A stretch of DNA of 64,000 nt. It comes from Bosea sp. 124. Its GTDB lineage: Bacteria > Pseudomonadota > Alphaproteobacteria > Rhizobiales > Beijerinckiaceae. The DNA is taken from NCBI RefSeq assembly GCF_003046175.1, contig NZ_PZZM01000001.1, positions 2,621,001-2,685,000 on the forward strand. Direction: 5' to 3'. Position numbers and translations under genes: made by a program. The notes beneath the pieces were generated by a model. The model did not search any database, had not been told where the DNA came from, and saw only the letters and a program-made list of their open reading frames with translations. This document shows, one piece after another, positions 1 through 8,287 of the stretch; the first letter of the stretch is position 1, and every line of letters begins with the position of its first letter.

Positions 1-782
1 TGGAGCCCGCGGCGGCGGCGAAGCCAGGCTTCGCCCTGCCGCAGCATCACGTCGATGAGCATGCCGACGAGGCCAATCGCCACCATGCCGGCCATGACGG
101 TCGGCGTCGCGACGTTGGCCTGCGCCTGGACCATCATGAATCCGACGCCGGCCGCCGCCACGATCAGCTCAGCGCCGACGAGCGATTGCCAGCCGAGCCC
201 GGCGGATACGCGCAGGCCGGAGACGATCGAGGGCGTGGCCGCGGGCAGGAGGATCTCGAGGATCATCCGCAGATGCCCCGTACCGAGCATCCGCGCGGCC
301 TCGATCAGGCGCGGCTCGACGAAGCGCGCCCCGCGATAGGCATTGATCAGGCAGGGCGGGAAGGCGCCTGCAAAAATGATCAGGATCGGCCCGCCGATGC
401 CGACGCCGAACCACAATGCCGCGAAAGGCACCCAGGCGATCGGCGCGATGAAGCGCAACGCGTCGAACAGCGGCGTGACGATGTCGTCGAGCCAGCGGAA
501 CCAGCCCATCAGCAGGCCGAGCGGCACGCCGATCACGGCCGCGAGCAGGACACCATAGGCATAACGCTGGAAGCTCGAGGCGAGATGCTGCGGCAGCGTC
601 GCGCCGGCGAAGGGCGTCGTCAGCAGGTGGATGAAGCGCGAGACGACATCGACCGGCGAAGGCAGGAACTGGCGCGGCACGATGCCGAGGACCGAGAGCG
701 CCGCCCACAGGCCGATAAAACCGGTGAGCCCCAACACTCCCCAGGCCAGTTTTTCGCTCATGCGCAGCGGGGCGATCTGCAT
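1..782 (-). CDS. ABC transporter permease, SsuC/TauC type (3' end beyond window)
   Basis: This is an inner-membrane permease subunit of a NitT/TauT (nitrate/sulfonate/taurine) class importer. Translating the minus strand from the ATG at 780-782 gives an open frame to the window edge with no stop. It begins MQIAPLRMSEKLAW, then has a first membrane helix and the periplasmic segment GIVPRQFLPSPVDV. Further on comes the EAA-type loop (EAARMLGTGHLR) that contacts the ATPase, followed by a series of hydrophobic helices. It starts 4 bases after the stop of the other permease, so the two are one transcription unit and probably form a heterodimer. ATPase and binding protein are not seen and may lie beyond the left edge. 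The substrate cannot be told from sequence. An internal ATG (MSEKLAW) is an alternative start. Confidence 0.88.
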   Translation of the reverse strand, partial: MQIAPLRMSEKLAWGVLGLTGFIGLWAALSVLGIVPRQFLPSPVDVVSRFIHLLTTPFAGATLPQHLASSFQRYAYGVLLAAVIGVPLGLLMGWFRWLDDIVTPLFDALRFIAPIAWVPFAALWFGVGIGGPILIIFAGAFPPCLINAYRGARFVEPRLIEAARMLGTGHLRMILEILLPAATPSIVSGLRVSAGLGWQSLVGAELIVAAAGVGFMMVQAQANVATPTVMAGMVAIGLVGMLIDVMLRQGEAWLRRRRGL

Positions 783-786
783 GGTC

Positions 787-1563
787 TCAATCCCTGCCCG
801 CGACGTTCCAGGCGAGCGCTCTGCGCTCGGCAAGGCCGAGAATTGCGGTCGTGCCCCAGCCGAGGACGCCGACCGTCACCATCCCCACCAGGATCATGCC
901 CGGGTAGATGTCCTGCTGGGCCATGTTGAGCACGAAGCCGATGCCGGCCAGCGCTCCGACGAGCTCGGCCGCCACCAGCGTGGTCCAGGCCGCCTGCAGC
1001 GACAGGCGCAGGCCGGTGAAGATCATCGGCGAGGCGGCCGGCGCGATGATCTCGCTCGCGAGACGCCAACGCGGCGTGCCCAGCATCTGCGCGGCCTCGA
1101 TGATCGGCCGGTCGATGTTGCGAACGCCGGCGAAGGCATTGATCACCGAGGGCACGAAGGCGGCAAACCAGATCACCATGATCTTGGCGCCGTCGCCGAG
1201 GCCGAGCCAGAGGATGGCGAGCGGGATCCAGGCCAGCGGCGGGATCGGGCGGATGATCAGGAAGATCGGATTGATCGCGGCCTCGGCCCGCCGGTCCCAC
1301 CCCATCCAGAGGCCGAGCGGCACGCCGGTGGCGATCGCCACGAGGAAGCCCATCACGACCAGCTTGACGCTCTGAAGCGCGTGGCCGGCGAGCCCGCCGC
1401 CGGCATAGCCGCGCGTCGCGATCTGGCTCAACGACTGCCAGAAGTCGACAGGCGAGGGGAAGCGGCCGGGAGAGACGATGCCCGTTGCGGTCGTCAGCAT
1501 GAACCACAGCAGCAGCGCAGCCGCTACCGAGCCAAGGCTGACCCATCGCCGTCTTCCGATCAT
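787..1563 (-). CDS. ABC transporter permease, SsuC/TauC type
   Basis: This is a 258-residue inner-membrane permease with about six hydrophobic helices. It has the typical first-loop motif IVSPGRFPSPVDFW and the cytoplasmic EAA loop IIEAAQMLGTPRWRLASE. I place the start at MIGRRRWVSLG because GAGGA sits six bases upstream of that ATG. The longer frame starting at 1605 would put its first codons inside a perfect operator palindrome (1591-1604). It is the first gene of the leftward unit and is followed by a second permease after 4 bases. It is divergent from the LacI-type gene, which probably represses it. The substrate is unknown; related systems carry sulfonates, nitrate, pyrimidines or other small organics. 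Confidence 0.88.
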   Translation of the reverse strand: MIGRRRWVSLGSVAAALLLWFMLTTATGIVSPGRFPSPVDFWQSLSQIATRGYAGGGLAGHALQSVKLVVMGFLVAIATGVPLGLWMGWDRRAEAAINPIFLIIRPIPPLAWIPLAILWLGLGDGAKIMVIWFAAFVPSVINAFAGVRNIDRPIIEAAQMLGTPRWRLASEIIAPAASPMIFTGLRLSLQAAWTTLVAAELVGALAGIGFVLNMAQQDIYPGMILVGMVTVGVLGWGTTAILGLAERRALAWNVAGRD

Positions 1564-1590
1564 GGCGTTCCTCAATGCGCTCTTCTTGAG

Positions 1591-1604
1591 TGAAAGCGCT
1601 TTCA
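1591..1604. promoter_or_regulatory. LacI-family operator 1 (TGAAAGCGCTTTCA)
   Basis: This is a perfect 14-base palindrome with the central CG and AAAGC/GCTTT arms typical of LacI/GalR-family operators. It lies just upstream of the probable start of the first permease, where repressor binding would block transcription or elongation. The regulator is the divergent LacI-type gene at 1733. The site is seen in the sequence; binding is inferred. Confidence 0.72.
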
Positions 1605-1706
1605 TCGTAGGTTTTCAGATCGTGCGATGGATGTCAATCTCTCTATCGATTTGCTGATCGATGTCCATTTTCCTTGCAGATGGTGTTGTATTCGTCTTAT
1701 TTTGGA

Positions 1707-1720
1707 TGAAATAAATTTCA
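1707..1720. promoter_or_regulatory. LacI-family operator 2 (TGAAATAAATTTCA)
   Basis: This second palindrome has the same TGAAA/TTTCA arms as the site at 1591-1604 but an AA centre instead of CG. It ends one base before the GGGAGG ribosome site of the lacI-type gene, so it suits autorepression. The two centres are about 116 bases apart, close to 11 helical turns, which would allow looping between them. Confidence 0.55.
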
Positions 1721-1732
1721 GGGAGGTCGAGG

Positions 1733-2746
1733 GTGAGCGGAGGGCGCGTCAAGCTGAGCGACGTTGCGCGCGATGCCGGCGTTTCGCCCGCGACCGTCTC
1801 GCGGGCGATCGCGCAGCCGGACCTGCTCTCGCCTGACACGCTGGCGAAGGTCAGGGCCAGTGCGCAGCGTCTGGGCTATCTGCCTGATGGCGCGGCGCGG
1901 GCCCTGGCCTCGGGGCGGTCGATGACGATCGGTGCGATCGTTCCGACACTGGACAGCGCCATCTTTGCGCGAGCCCTGCAAGCGATGCAGGCGACATTGG
2001 CGCAGGCGGGCTATCTGCTGCTCGTGGCCTCGCATGAAGCAAGTCCTGCAGCCGAGACGCAGGCCGTCCGGGCGCTGCTCGGCCGCGGCGTGGACGGGCT
2101 CATGCTGGTGGGGGCCGAGCGTGCGCCGGAGACGACGGCCTTGCTCGACGCGTCGGGGCTTCCTGTCGTGCTCACCTGGTGCGGCGACGGTCATTTCACC
2201 GCGATCACGATCGACAATGCCCTCGCCGGACGCCTCGCGGCGGAGCATCTGATCAGGCTCGGGCATCGGCGCATCGGCATGATCACCGGCCATCTGCAGT
2301 TCAACGACCGCCAGAGGGCCCGGCTGGCCGGCGCGCGCGCCGCCCTGACGGAAGCGGGACTGTCCTTGCCCGACCCATTGGTCGTCGAGCAGGCACTGAC
2401 CCTCGCCGGAGGGCGGGCCGGCTGCGCCATGCTGCTGGAGCTGGAGGACAAGCCGACGGCGTTGATCGGCGGCATCGACCTGTTCGCGATCGGCTGCCTC
2501 GAAGAGGCGCATGCGCGCGGCATGACGGTCCCGCGCGACCTCAGCGTCGTCGGCATCGACGGCCTGGATATGTCGGCACATGTCTCGCCCTCGCTGACGA
2601 CGGTCCATGTGCCGACGGGCCGCATCGGTCATCTCGCGGCCAGGACGTTGATGGCGCTCGTGCAGGGCGACCGAGTCGATGCCGAGACGATGCTGCCGGT
2701 GGAGCTGGTGATCAGGCGGTCGTCTCAGGCTGTCGGCGCCGTGTAG
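1733..2746 (+). CDS. LacI/PurR-family transcriptional repressor
   Basis: This is a 337-residue DNA-binding repressor, normal length for the family. The N-terminal helix-turn-helix is VKLSDVARDAGVSPATVSRAI (residues about 6-26), followed by the hinge segment GYLPDGAARALASGRS. The rest is a periplasmic-binding-protein-like effector domain, with the late conserved DLSVVGIDGL segment. It starts with GTG after a strong GGGAGG site. In the usual N-D-x-x-A-x-G motif of the effector domain the Asn is replaced (GIDLFAIG). It is divergent from the ABC permease pair and, with the two palindromes in the gap, is most likely their local regulator. The effector is unknown. Confidence 0.93.
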   Translation: MSGGRVKLSDVARDAGVSPATVSRAIAQPDLLSPDTLAKVRASAQRLGYLPDGAARALASGRSMTIGAIVPTLDSAIFARALQAMQATLAQAGYLLLVASHEASPAAETQAVRALLGRGVDGLMLVGAERAPETTALLDASGLPVVLTWCGDGHFTAITIDNALAGRLAAEHLIRLGHRRIGMITGHLQFNDRQRARLAGARAALTEAGLSLPDPLVVEQALTLAGGRAGCAMLLELEDKPTALIGGIDLFAIGCLEEAHARGMTVPRDLSVVGIDGLDMSAHVSPSLTTVHVPTGRIGHLAARTLMALVQGDRVDAETMLPVELVIRRSSQAVGAV

Positions 2747-2985
2747 CGATGCGATGCTAAAAGCGCCCGAAGGGAGCCGGGCGTGCCAGCAGGAGCGATC
2801 CGATGCACCCATAAAAGCTGTGGCGGCATCGGGAGGACGAGGTTCCCGCTTCGCATGTCCAGCCGGATTCTCTTTCTCGTTGATGTTCTGCGAGGCAACG
2901 CTCGGCGTGTCCTGAAGGCAGCTTCTGCCGGCCGGGTCGTGCGACGTGCGATGGCGTCGTCGGCTTGCCGGACCGGGCAGCGTCC

Positions 2986-3014
2986 TTGACATCGCCGCGA
3001 GCGCGCCGTCATGC
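2986..3014 (+). promoter_or_regulatory. Candidate sigma-70 promoter for the riboswitch operon
   Basis: A consensus -35 TTGACA at 2986-2991 is followed after 17 bases by the weak -10 TCATGC at 3009-3014. Transcription would begin near 3020, exactly where the aptamer begins. The -35 is convincing and the -10 is poor, so this is a moderate call. I see no gene in 2747-2985. Confidence 0.45.
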
Positions 3015-3020
3015 TTCCGG

Positions 3021-3136
3021 CTGTTCCCAGGGGGGCCTCGCTAGGAGGCTGAGATTCCGCCGGTCCGGATCAATCCGGGCAACGCGGTGACCCTCCGAAC
3101 CTGATCCGGTTCATACCGGCGTAGGGATGCGGGACA
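3021..3136 (+). promoter_or_regulatory. TPP (THI-box) riboswitch aptamer
   Basis: The segment carries the conserved THI-box blocks in order: GGGGGGCC then AGGAGGCTGAGAT at 3044-3056, GTGACCCT at 3087-3094, GAACCTGATCCGGTT at 3098-3112, and ATACCGGCGTAGGGA at 3113-3127. The CTGAGA block and the CCTGATC..GCGTAGGGA block are the universally conserved pyrimidine- and pyrophosphate-sensing parts of the TPP riboswitch. An extra hairpin CCGGAT-CA-ATCCGG (3065-3078) sits where the variable P3a arm occurs. P1 can close between GTTCCC (3023-3027) and GGGAC (3131-3135). It points at the LuxE-like gene at 3194 and should repress the downstream operon when TPP is abundant. Confidence 0.93.
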
Positions 3137-3138
3137 TC

Positions 3139-3155
3139 GGGCGGAAAGCCGCCCC
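3139..3155 (+). promoter_or_regulatory. GC-rich hairpin after the TPP aptamer (expression platform)
   Basis: GGGCGG-AAAG-CCGCCC forms a six-pair all-GC hairpin immediately after the aptamer and is followed by GTTTC. It lacks a long T run, so it could be a weak or Rho-assisted terminator or part of a start-site sequestering fold. It is most likely the switch's expression platform. Confidence 0.5.
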
Positions 3156-3193
3156 GTTTCCAAGCTCGCGCCGCTGGTCGGATTTTCGGTCCC

Positions 3194-4324
3194 ATGCAAG
3201 GCATCCCGCCTGGTCGTGTGGCTGGCGGGAAGGCGTGGCTGGACGTGACCGAAGCTGAGATCATCGAGGCCCTGCTGGCCTTCATCGACCGGGACGAGGC
3301 ATCCGAAGCCGCGTTCGAGCGGATGGCGCTGGCGGTCTTCGCCTATCAGTTCGCGCATAACCAGCCCTATCGCCGCTTCGCCATCCAGCGCGGCCGCACC
3401 ACGCTGACCGTCCGGAACTGGCGCGATATTCCCGCCGTGCCGATCACCGCCTTCAAGGACCTGACGCTGAGCTGTTGCCCGCCGGAGGCGGCAGAACGCA
3501 TCTTCATGACCAGCGGTACCACGCAGGGCGGGGTCAAGGGCCGCAGCTACCATCCGACGCTCTCCGTCTATGACCGCTCGATGCTGGTGAATTTCCGCCA
3601 GCGCTTCATGCAGGGTCTCGCGCGGATCGAGATGGGCATCCTGTTTCCCGACGAGCAGGCGATGCCGAACTCGTCGCTGGCGCATTATCTTTCGCTGGCG
3701 AAGCGCGACTGCGGAGCCCCCGGTAGCGCGGGATTCATCGGGGCGGACGGTCTCGATCTGCCGCGGCTGACCGCGGCGCTGGAACGGGCGGAAGCTGCCG
3801 GCCAGCCCTACGCGCTGCTCGGCGCGAGCTACAGCTTCGTGCACCTGCTCGATGCGCTGGCGGCACAGGGGCGGCGCTTCGTGTTGCCCGAGGGCAGCCG
3901 CATCCTCGACACCGGCGGCTTCAAAGGCCAGTCGCGCGAGATGGGTGCCGATGCCTTCTACGATGCGCTCTCAGCCGTGCTCGGCGTGCCGCGCAGCCGC
4001 TGCATCAATATGTATGGGATGACCGAGCTCAGCACGCAGTTCTACGACGACGGCAATGCCGCCTGCCCGCCGGTCAAGTCCGGGCCGCACTGGATCCGCA
4101 GCCGGGTTGTCGACCCGGTGACGGGGCGAGACCTGCCGGAAGGCACGACCGGCGTGCTGGTGCATCACGACCTCGCCCATTTCAACTGCGTCTCGGCAAT
4201 CCTGACCGAGGATGCCGGCGTCATGGTCGAGGGCGGCTTCAGGCTGTTCGGTCGGGTCGACGGCGCCGATTCCAGAGGATGCTCGCTCGCCGTCGAGGAA
4301 TTCCTGAAGGCGGCGAGGGGCTGA
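3194..4324 (+). CDS. LuxE-like acyl-protein synthetase (carboxylate-activating)
   Basis: This is a 376-residue member of the LuxE/acyl-protein synthetase family. Those enzymes activate a carboxylate with ATP to an acyl-AMP, load it on their own cysteine and pass it to a LuxC-type reductase. The Ser/Thr/Gly ATP loop (MTSGTTQGGVKGRS) and the adenylate motif (NMYGMTELSTQFY) are present. The C-terminal RGCSL motif holds Cys363, placed as in Vibrio LuxE (Cys364). No luxAB or luxD is nearby, so bioluminescence is not implied. It is the first gene after a TPP riboswitch and is 4 bases from the LuxC-like gene. The natural acid is unknown; an oxidised thiamine fragment is an inference from context. 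In-frame GTG codons at 3218 and 3245 are alternative starts. Confidence 0.88.
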   Translation: MQGIPPGRVAGGKAWLDVTEAEIIEALLAFIDRDEASEAAFERMALAVFAYQFAHNQPYRRFAIQRGRTTLTVRNWRDIPAVPITAFKDLTLSCCPPEAAERIFMTSGTTQGGVKGRSYHPTLSVYDRSMLVNFRQRFMQGLARIEMGILFPDEQAMPNSSLAHYLSLAKRDCGAPGSAGFIGADGLDLPRLTAALERAEAAGQPYALLGASYSFVHLLDALAAQGRRFVLPEGSRILDTGGFKGQSREMGADAFYDALSAVLGVPRSRCINMYGMTELSTQFYDDGNAACPPVKSGPHWIRSRVVDPVTGRDLPEGTTGVLVHHDLAHFNCVSAILTEDAGVMVEGGFRLFGRVDGADSRGCSLAVEEFLKAARG

Positions 4325-4328
4325 GGCC

Positions 4329-5780
4329 GTGACCGAGTTCGCCGGGCACCTGCCGGGACTCTCGGCTGCGGAGGTCGAGTGGCGGGTGCTGGACTTCGCC
4401 GCCTGGGGCGAGAGCGTGCAGGTCTCCGTGCCGCTGCTGACGGAGCCGCAGGGGTGCGCTTTGGCCGCTCGCATCCGGGAGAATGCGCGGGCCTATCTGA
4501 AGACGCTGCCCGTCGCCGAGATCGTCTCAACCATCGACAAGGCCGTGGCGCGGCTGCTCGACCGCAACGATCCGTGGCGGCGCAAGGCGGAGGCGGTGCT
4601 TCCCGTCGTGACCGGCTACGACCCGGAGACGGTGCGACTCGGGCTGTCGGGCTATCTCCGGACGTTCAGGGCGCCGCAGCTCCAGCGCTTTCTCGCCGAG
4701 GATTTCGTCAATCCGGGCATTCTCGATGCATTCCAGCCGGCGGTGAAGGGCGGCTTCACAAGGGCCTATGGACCCGAGCTGCTGCTGCATGTCTGGGCCG
4801 GCAACGTGCCGGGTCTGCCGTTGTGGAGCCTGATCTCCGGTCTGCTGGTCAAGGCCGGCAGCGTCGGCAAGGTCGCGAGCGCCGAGCCGCTGCTGGCCGG
4901 CTGGTTTGCCAGGATCCTCGCGGAGATCGACCCCCGGCTGGCCGAGTGCCTGGCGATCGTCTGGTGGAAGGGCGGCGATGCGGAGAGCGAGCAGGTCTGG
5001 CTGAAGCAGGCCGACACGATCGTCGCCTTCGGCGGCAACGATGCGCTTGCGGCGATCCGGGAGCGGGCGCCGGTCACGGCGCGCTTCCTGCCGCATGGCC
5101 ACAAGATCGGCTTCGGGATGGTCTCGGCTGCGGCCCTCGACACGCGCAAGGCGGCCCCGCTCGCCCGGCTCGCTGCCCATGACGTGATGCGCTACGAGCA
5201 GCAAGGCTGCTACGCGCCGCAGATGCTCTTCATCGAACGGGGTGGGAAGGTCTCGCCGCGCGAATTCGCGGAACATGTCTCGCGCGAATTGGCGGGCTTC
5301 GCGCGGACGCATCCGCGCCGGGCGTTGTCGGTGGCGGAGGCAGCCGGCGTCGCGGCCTGGCGCAACGCCGAGGAAATGCGCGCCTTCGATGGCGGGAGCC
5401 GGACGGTGCTCGGCGATGCCGGTGATCCGTGGAGCGTCGTCCAGGTCGAAGCGGCCGAGGCGCTGGCGCCGAGCGGGTTGAACCGGACGCTCAAGATCGT
5501 CGCGGTCGACAGCCTGGATGCGGTGATGCCGCTGGTGGCCCCGTTCCGGAACTTTCTCCAGAGTGCGGCGATCGCGGCGGCGCCCGCCGAGCTGTTCCGG
5601 ATCGCCGGCCTGTTGGGCGAGGCCGGCGTGACCCGGATCTCGGCCTTCGGGCGCATGACCGCGCCGGAGGCCGGCTGGCACAATGACGGGCGCTTCAACC
5701 TGCTCGACCTCGTCACCATCACCGAGATTGAGCAATCGGCCGAGTTCGCCGCCGAAGGCTTCGCGCCCTATGCCGACTGA
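4329..5780 (+). CDS. LuxC-like acyl-CoA/acyl-enzyme reductase
   Basis: This 483-residue protein matches the LuxC acyl-CoA reductase family, a branch of the aldehyde dehydrogenase fold that reduces a thioester-bound acyl group to the aldehyde with NADPH. The probable catalytic cysteine is Cys294 in YEQQGCYAPQ, equivalent to Cys286 of Vibrio LuxC. The nucleotide-binding region holds the segment TIVAFGGNDALAAIRE. It begins with GTG four bases after the LuxE-like stop, and its last 11 bases overlap the ABC ATPase start, so expression is coupled. Together the LuxE/LuxC pair would be a two-step carboxylate-to-aldehyde reductase under TPP control. The substrate is not known. Confidence 0.88.
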   Translation: MTEFAGHLPGLSAAEVEWRVLDFAAWGESVQVSVPLLTEPQGCALAARIRENARAYLKTLPVAEIVSTIDKAVARLLDRNDPWRRKAEAVLPVVTGYDPETVRLGLSGYLRTFRAPQLQRFLAEDFVNPGILDAFQPAVKGGFTRAYGPELLLHVWAGNVPGLPLWSLISGLLVKAGSVGKVASAEPLLAGWFARILAEIDPRLAECLAIVWWKGGDAESEQVWLKQADTIVAFGGNDALAAIRERAPVTARFLPHGHKIGFGMVSAAALDTRKAAPLARLAAHDVMRYEQQGCYAPQMLFIERGGKVSPREFAEHVSRELAGFARTHPRRALSVAEAAGVAAWRNAEEMRAFDGGSRTVLGDAGDPWSVVQVEAAEALAPSGLNRTLKIVAVDSLDAVMPLVAPFRNFLQSAAIAAAPAELFRIAGLLGEAGVTRISAFGRMTAPEAGWHNDGRFNLLDLVTITEIEQSAEFAAEGFAPYAD

Positions 5781-6534
5781 ACGGCAGGGCGGGGAATTCG
5801 TCGCGATCGAGCAGGCGAGCTATGGCTATGGCGTGGAGCCGGCCATCGTCGACCGCGTCGACTGGGCGATTCCGCGCGGCGCCTTCCACTGCCTCGTCGG
5901 CCGCAGCGGCAGCGGCAAGACCACGCTGCTGAAGCTCGCCGCCGGGCTGCTGCGGCCCGATCAGGGCTCCGTGCGGATCGGCGGCGCGGCGTTGCAGGGG
6001 CCGGGCTCCCGGATCGGCTTCGTCTTTCAGCAGCCGACGCTGCTCGACTGGCTCAGCGTCCTCGATAATGTCCTGCTGCCGATCTCGCTGAAGCGCAGCC
6101 TGCGACCGCAGGACCGTGACAGCGCGCGCCGGCTGCTGGACCTGGTCGGGCTGGATGCCTATGCGCGGCGGCATCCGCCGCAACTTTCCGGCGGCCAGCA
6201 GAGCCGCGTCGCCGTCGCCCGCGCGCTGATCGCAGAGCCGGATCTGCTCCTGCTCGATGAGCCCTTCGCGGCGCTCGATGCGCTGACGCGGGAGGAGTTG
6301 CAGGACGATCTGCTGGCGCTGTGTGCGCTCAAGGCGACGACCGTGCTCTTCGTTACCCACGACATCACGGAAGCCGTCTATCTGGCCGACCGGGTCGCGA
6401 TCATGGCGGCGGGCCGGCTACATCACCAGTTGGCCATCGCTCTGCCGCGGCCTCGCGGGCGCGAGATGCGCTATGGCGAGCCTTTCAACGCGCTCTGCCG
6501 GGAGCTGCGGCTGGCCATGGACGAGGCGCCATGA
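5770..6534 (+). CDS. ABC transporter ATP-binding protein (ThiZ/SsuB type)
   Basis: This is a 254-residue cytoplasmic ATPase subunit of a NitT/TauT-class importer. Walker A is GRSGSGKTT, the signature is LSGGQQSR, Walker B is LLLLDEPF and the switch histidine lies in VLFVTHD. I chose MPTERQGG at 5770, overlapping the LuxC-like gene by 11 bases, over the in-frame ATG at 5683 because homology begins here and a GAAGG lies upstream. It overlaps the permease by ATGA. TPP riboswitch control together with a THI5-like binding protein points to uptake of a thiamine precursor (pyrimidine or thiazole moiety), as in ThiXYZ systems. Confidence 0.9.
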   Translation: MPTERQGGEFVAIEQASYGYGVEPAIVDRVDWAIPRGAFHCLVGRSGSGKTTLLKLAAGLLRPDQGSVRIGGAALQGPGSRIGFVFQQPTLLDWLSVLDNVLLPISLKRSLRPQDRDSARRLLDLVGLDAYARRHPPQLSGGQQSRVAVARALIAEPDLLLLDEPFAALDALTREELQDDLLALCALKATTVLFVTHDITEAVYLADRVAIMAAGRLHHQLAIALPRPRGREMRYGEPFNALCRELRLAMDEAP

Positions 6535-7280
6535 AGGCCCGGCTCGCCTCGGCCTTGCTGCTGGTCGTCCTGCTGTGCGGCTGGGAAGCCTGGTGCCGGC
6601 TCGGCGCCGTGCCGGCACTGATCGTGCCGGCGCCGTCCTCCGTCTTCGCGACGCTGTGGAGCGAGATTGCGAGCGGTCGGCTGTTGCCGCATCTGCGGAT
6701 CACCGCGACCGAAATGGCGCTGGGCCTTGCGCTCGGCTGCGCGGTCGGACTTGGCGTCGGCATCCTGCTGGCGGAGGCCACCTTCCTGCGGCATTTGCTG
6801 CATCCCTATATCGTCGCCAGCCAGGTCGTGCCGAAGCTCGCGCTCGGGCCGCTCTTCATCGTCTGGTTCGGCTTCGGCATGGCGCCGACCGTGGTGATCA
6901 CGGCGCTGATCTGTTTCTTCCCGCTGATGGAGAACACGTTGACGGGCCTGGCCCAGGTCGATCCGGCGCGGCGCGAGCTGTTCCGCATGCTCGGCGCCAG
7001 CCGCCTCCAGACGCTGCTGCGGCTGAAGCTGCCGAGCGCCCTGCCGGTGATCCTCGCCGGGCTTCGCGTTGCGGTGGTGCTCTCGCTGGTCGGGGCCGTG
7101 GTCGGCGAGTTCATCGGCGGCCGGGCCGGGCTCGGTGCCTCGATCATCGCGGCCCAGAGCGTGATGGATTCGAGCCTGATGTTTGCGCTCTTCATCGTGA
7201 TCACGCTGCTCGGAATGATCTTCTACCAGGCGGCGCTCCTGGCCGAGCGGCTGCTGTTGCGCCACCATCTGAAAGGATAA
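6531..7280 (+). CDS. ABC transporter permease (ThiX/SsuC type)
   Basis: This is a 249-residue inner-membrane permease. It has an N-terminal helix (ASALLLVVLLCGWEAW), the PAPSSVFATLW loop typical of this class, about five further hydrophobic segments and the EAA-like ATPase contact ELFRMLGASRLQTLLRLKLPS (two halves of the loop). The start ATG overlaps the ATPase stop. It pairs with the preceding ATPase and the following binding protein. Family assignment is firm; the thiamine-precursor substrate is inferred from the riboswitch. Confidence 0.9.
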   Translation: MKARLASALLLVVLLCGWEAWCRLGAVPALIVPAPSSVFATLWSEIASGRLLPHLRITATEMALGLALGCAVGLGVGILLAEATFLRHLLHPYIVASQVVPKLALGPLFIVWFGFGMAPTVVITALICFFPLMENTLTGLAQVDPARRELFRMLGASRLQTLLRLKLPSALPVILAGLRVAVVLSLVGAVVGEFIGGRAGLGASIIAAQSVMDSSLMFALFIVITLLGMIFYQAALLAERLLLRHHLKG

Positions 7281-7284
7281 TCCG

Positions 7285-8277
7285 ATGTTCTATGGTTCAC
7301 GTCGCAACCTGTTTGCGTTCGTCGGTGCCGCCCTGATCGGTGGGGCTGGCATCGGCGCAACCCACGCCCAGACGCTCGACAAGATGACCGTTGCCGGTTG
7401 GAGCCAGCCGATCAGCGAGATCACCAACCTGCTGGCCGAGCCCGACAAGGGCTTCTTCAAGGCGAAGGGGATCGAACTCGGTTACGTGCCCGGCACTGGC
7501 GGTGGCTCGGCGATCCAGAACATGCTGACGGGGCAGGCCGACATCGCCTTCACCGATCCCGCGGCGCTCTATCTCGCACTCGACAAAGGCGAGAAGCTGG
7601 TCGCGATCTACAACATCTATCCGCAGAACGTCTTCAATGTCGTCGCGCCGAAGGCCAAGGGCATCAAGGGGCCGGCCGATCTGAAGGGCAAGCGCATCGG
7701 CGTCTACTCCCTGTCGAGTGGCACGCGGCAGAACCTGCAGGTGCTGCTGCACCAGGTCGGACTGACGGAACAGGATGCGACCATCGAGGTCACCGGGCTG
7801 CTTAACTTCGCACCGCTGATCCAGGGCCAGGTCGATGCCACCGCTGCGACCGACACCGGCCTGCTGGTGGCGAAATCCAAGGGGCTGGCCGATTTCGACG
7901 TAATCGAGGTCAAGGACCATCTCAACCTGCCGAGCGATATCTTCGTCGTGACGGAGGCAACCTACGAGGCCAAGAAGCCGCTGCTGAAGCGCTTTCTCGA
8001 AGCCTATCGCGATAGCGCCGCCTGGATGATGGCCAAGCCCGACGAGGCGGCCAAGGTCGCGGTGACGCGAGCGATCAATGGCCGCGACGAGGCGCTCAAT
8101 CTCGAGATCATCAAGCTGCGCAACATCTCGACGGTGTCGCCGACCACCGCCGCCAAGGGGCTCGGCCATTTCGATCCCGAACTGATGCAGAAGGGCGCCG
8201 ACACTTTCTACAAGCTCGGACTGATCGGAAAACCGATCGACATCGGGCAGTTCGTGAAGTCCGACCTGATCCCTTGA
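7285..8277 (+). CDS. ABC transporter substrate-binding protein, THI5/NMT1-like (ThiY-type)
   Basis: This is a 330-residue periplasmic binding protein. The N-terminus is a signal peptide (RRNLFAFVGAALIGGAGIG, cleavage likely after THAQ). The mature part follows the NMT1/THI5-like pattern: FFKAKGIELGYV, GGGSAIQNMLTGQADIAFTD and a PADLKGKRIGV segment. Family members bind pyrimidine thiamine precursors, and also sulfonates or nitrate in sister groups. It starts 4 bases after the permease and 10 bases before the SDR. THI-box control makes a thiamine precursor the leading ligand, but no ligand can be proven from sequence. Confidence 0.88.
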   Translation: MFYGSRRNLFAFVGAALIGGAGIGATHAQTLDKMTVAGWSQPISEITNLLAEPDKGFFKAKGIELGYVPGTGGGSAIQNMLTGQADIAFTDPAALYLALDKGEKLVAIYNIYPQNVFNVVAPKAKGIKGPADLKGKRIGVYSLSSGTRQNLQVLLHQVGLTEQDATIEVTGLLNFAPLIQGQVDATAATDTGLLVAKSKGLADFDVIEVKDHLNLPSDIFVVTEATYEAKKPLLKRFLEAYRDSAAWMMAKPDEAAKVAVTRAINGRDEALNLEIIKLRNISTVSPTTAAKGLGHFDPELMQKGADTFYKLGLIGKPIDIGQFVKSDLIP

Positions 8278-8287
8278 GGCGACGCGC

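Noticed and set aside
3194..5780. Bioluminescence (lux) operon
   Set aside because: Only luxE- and luxC-like genes are present. There is no luxAB, luxD or lux regulator, and a TPP riboswitch controls the set.
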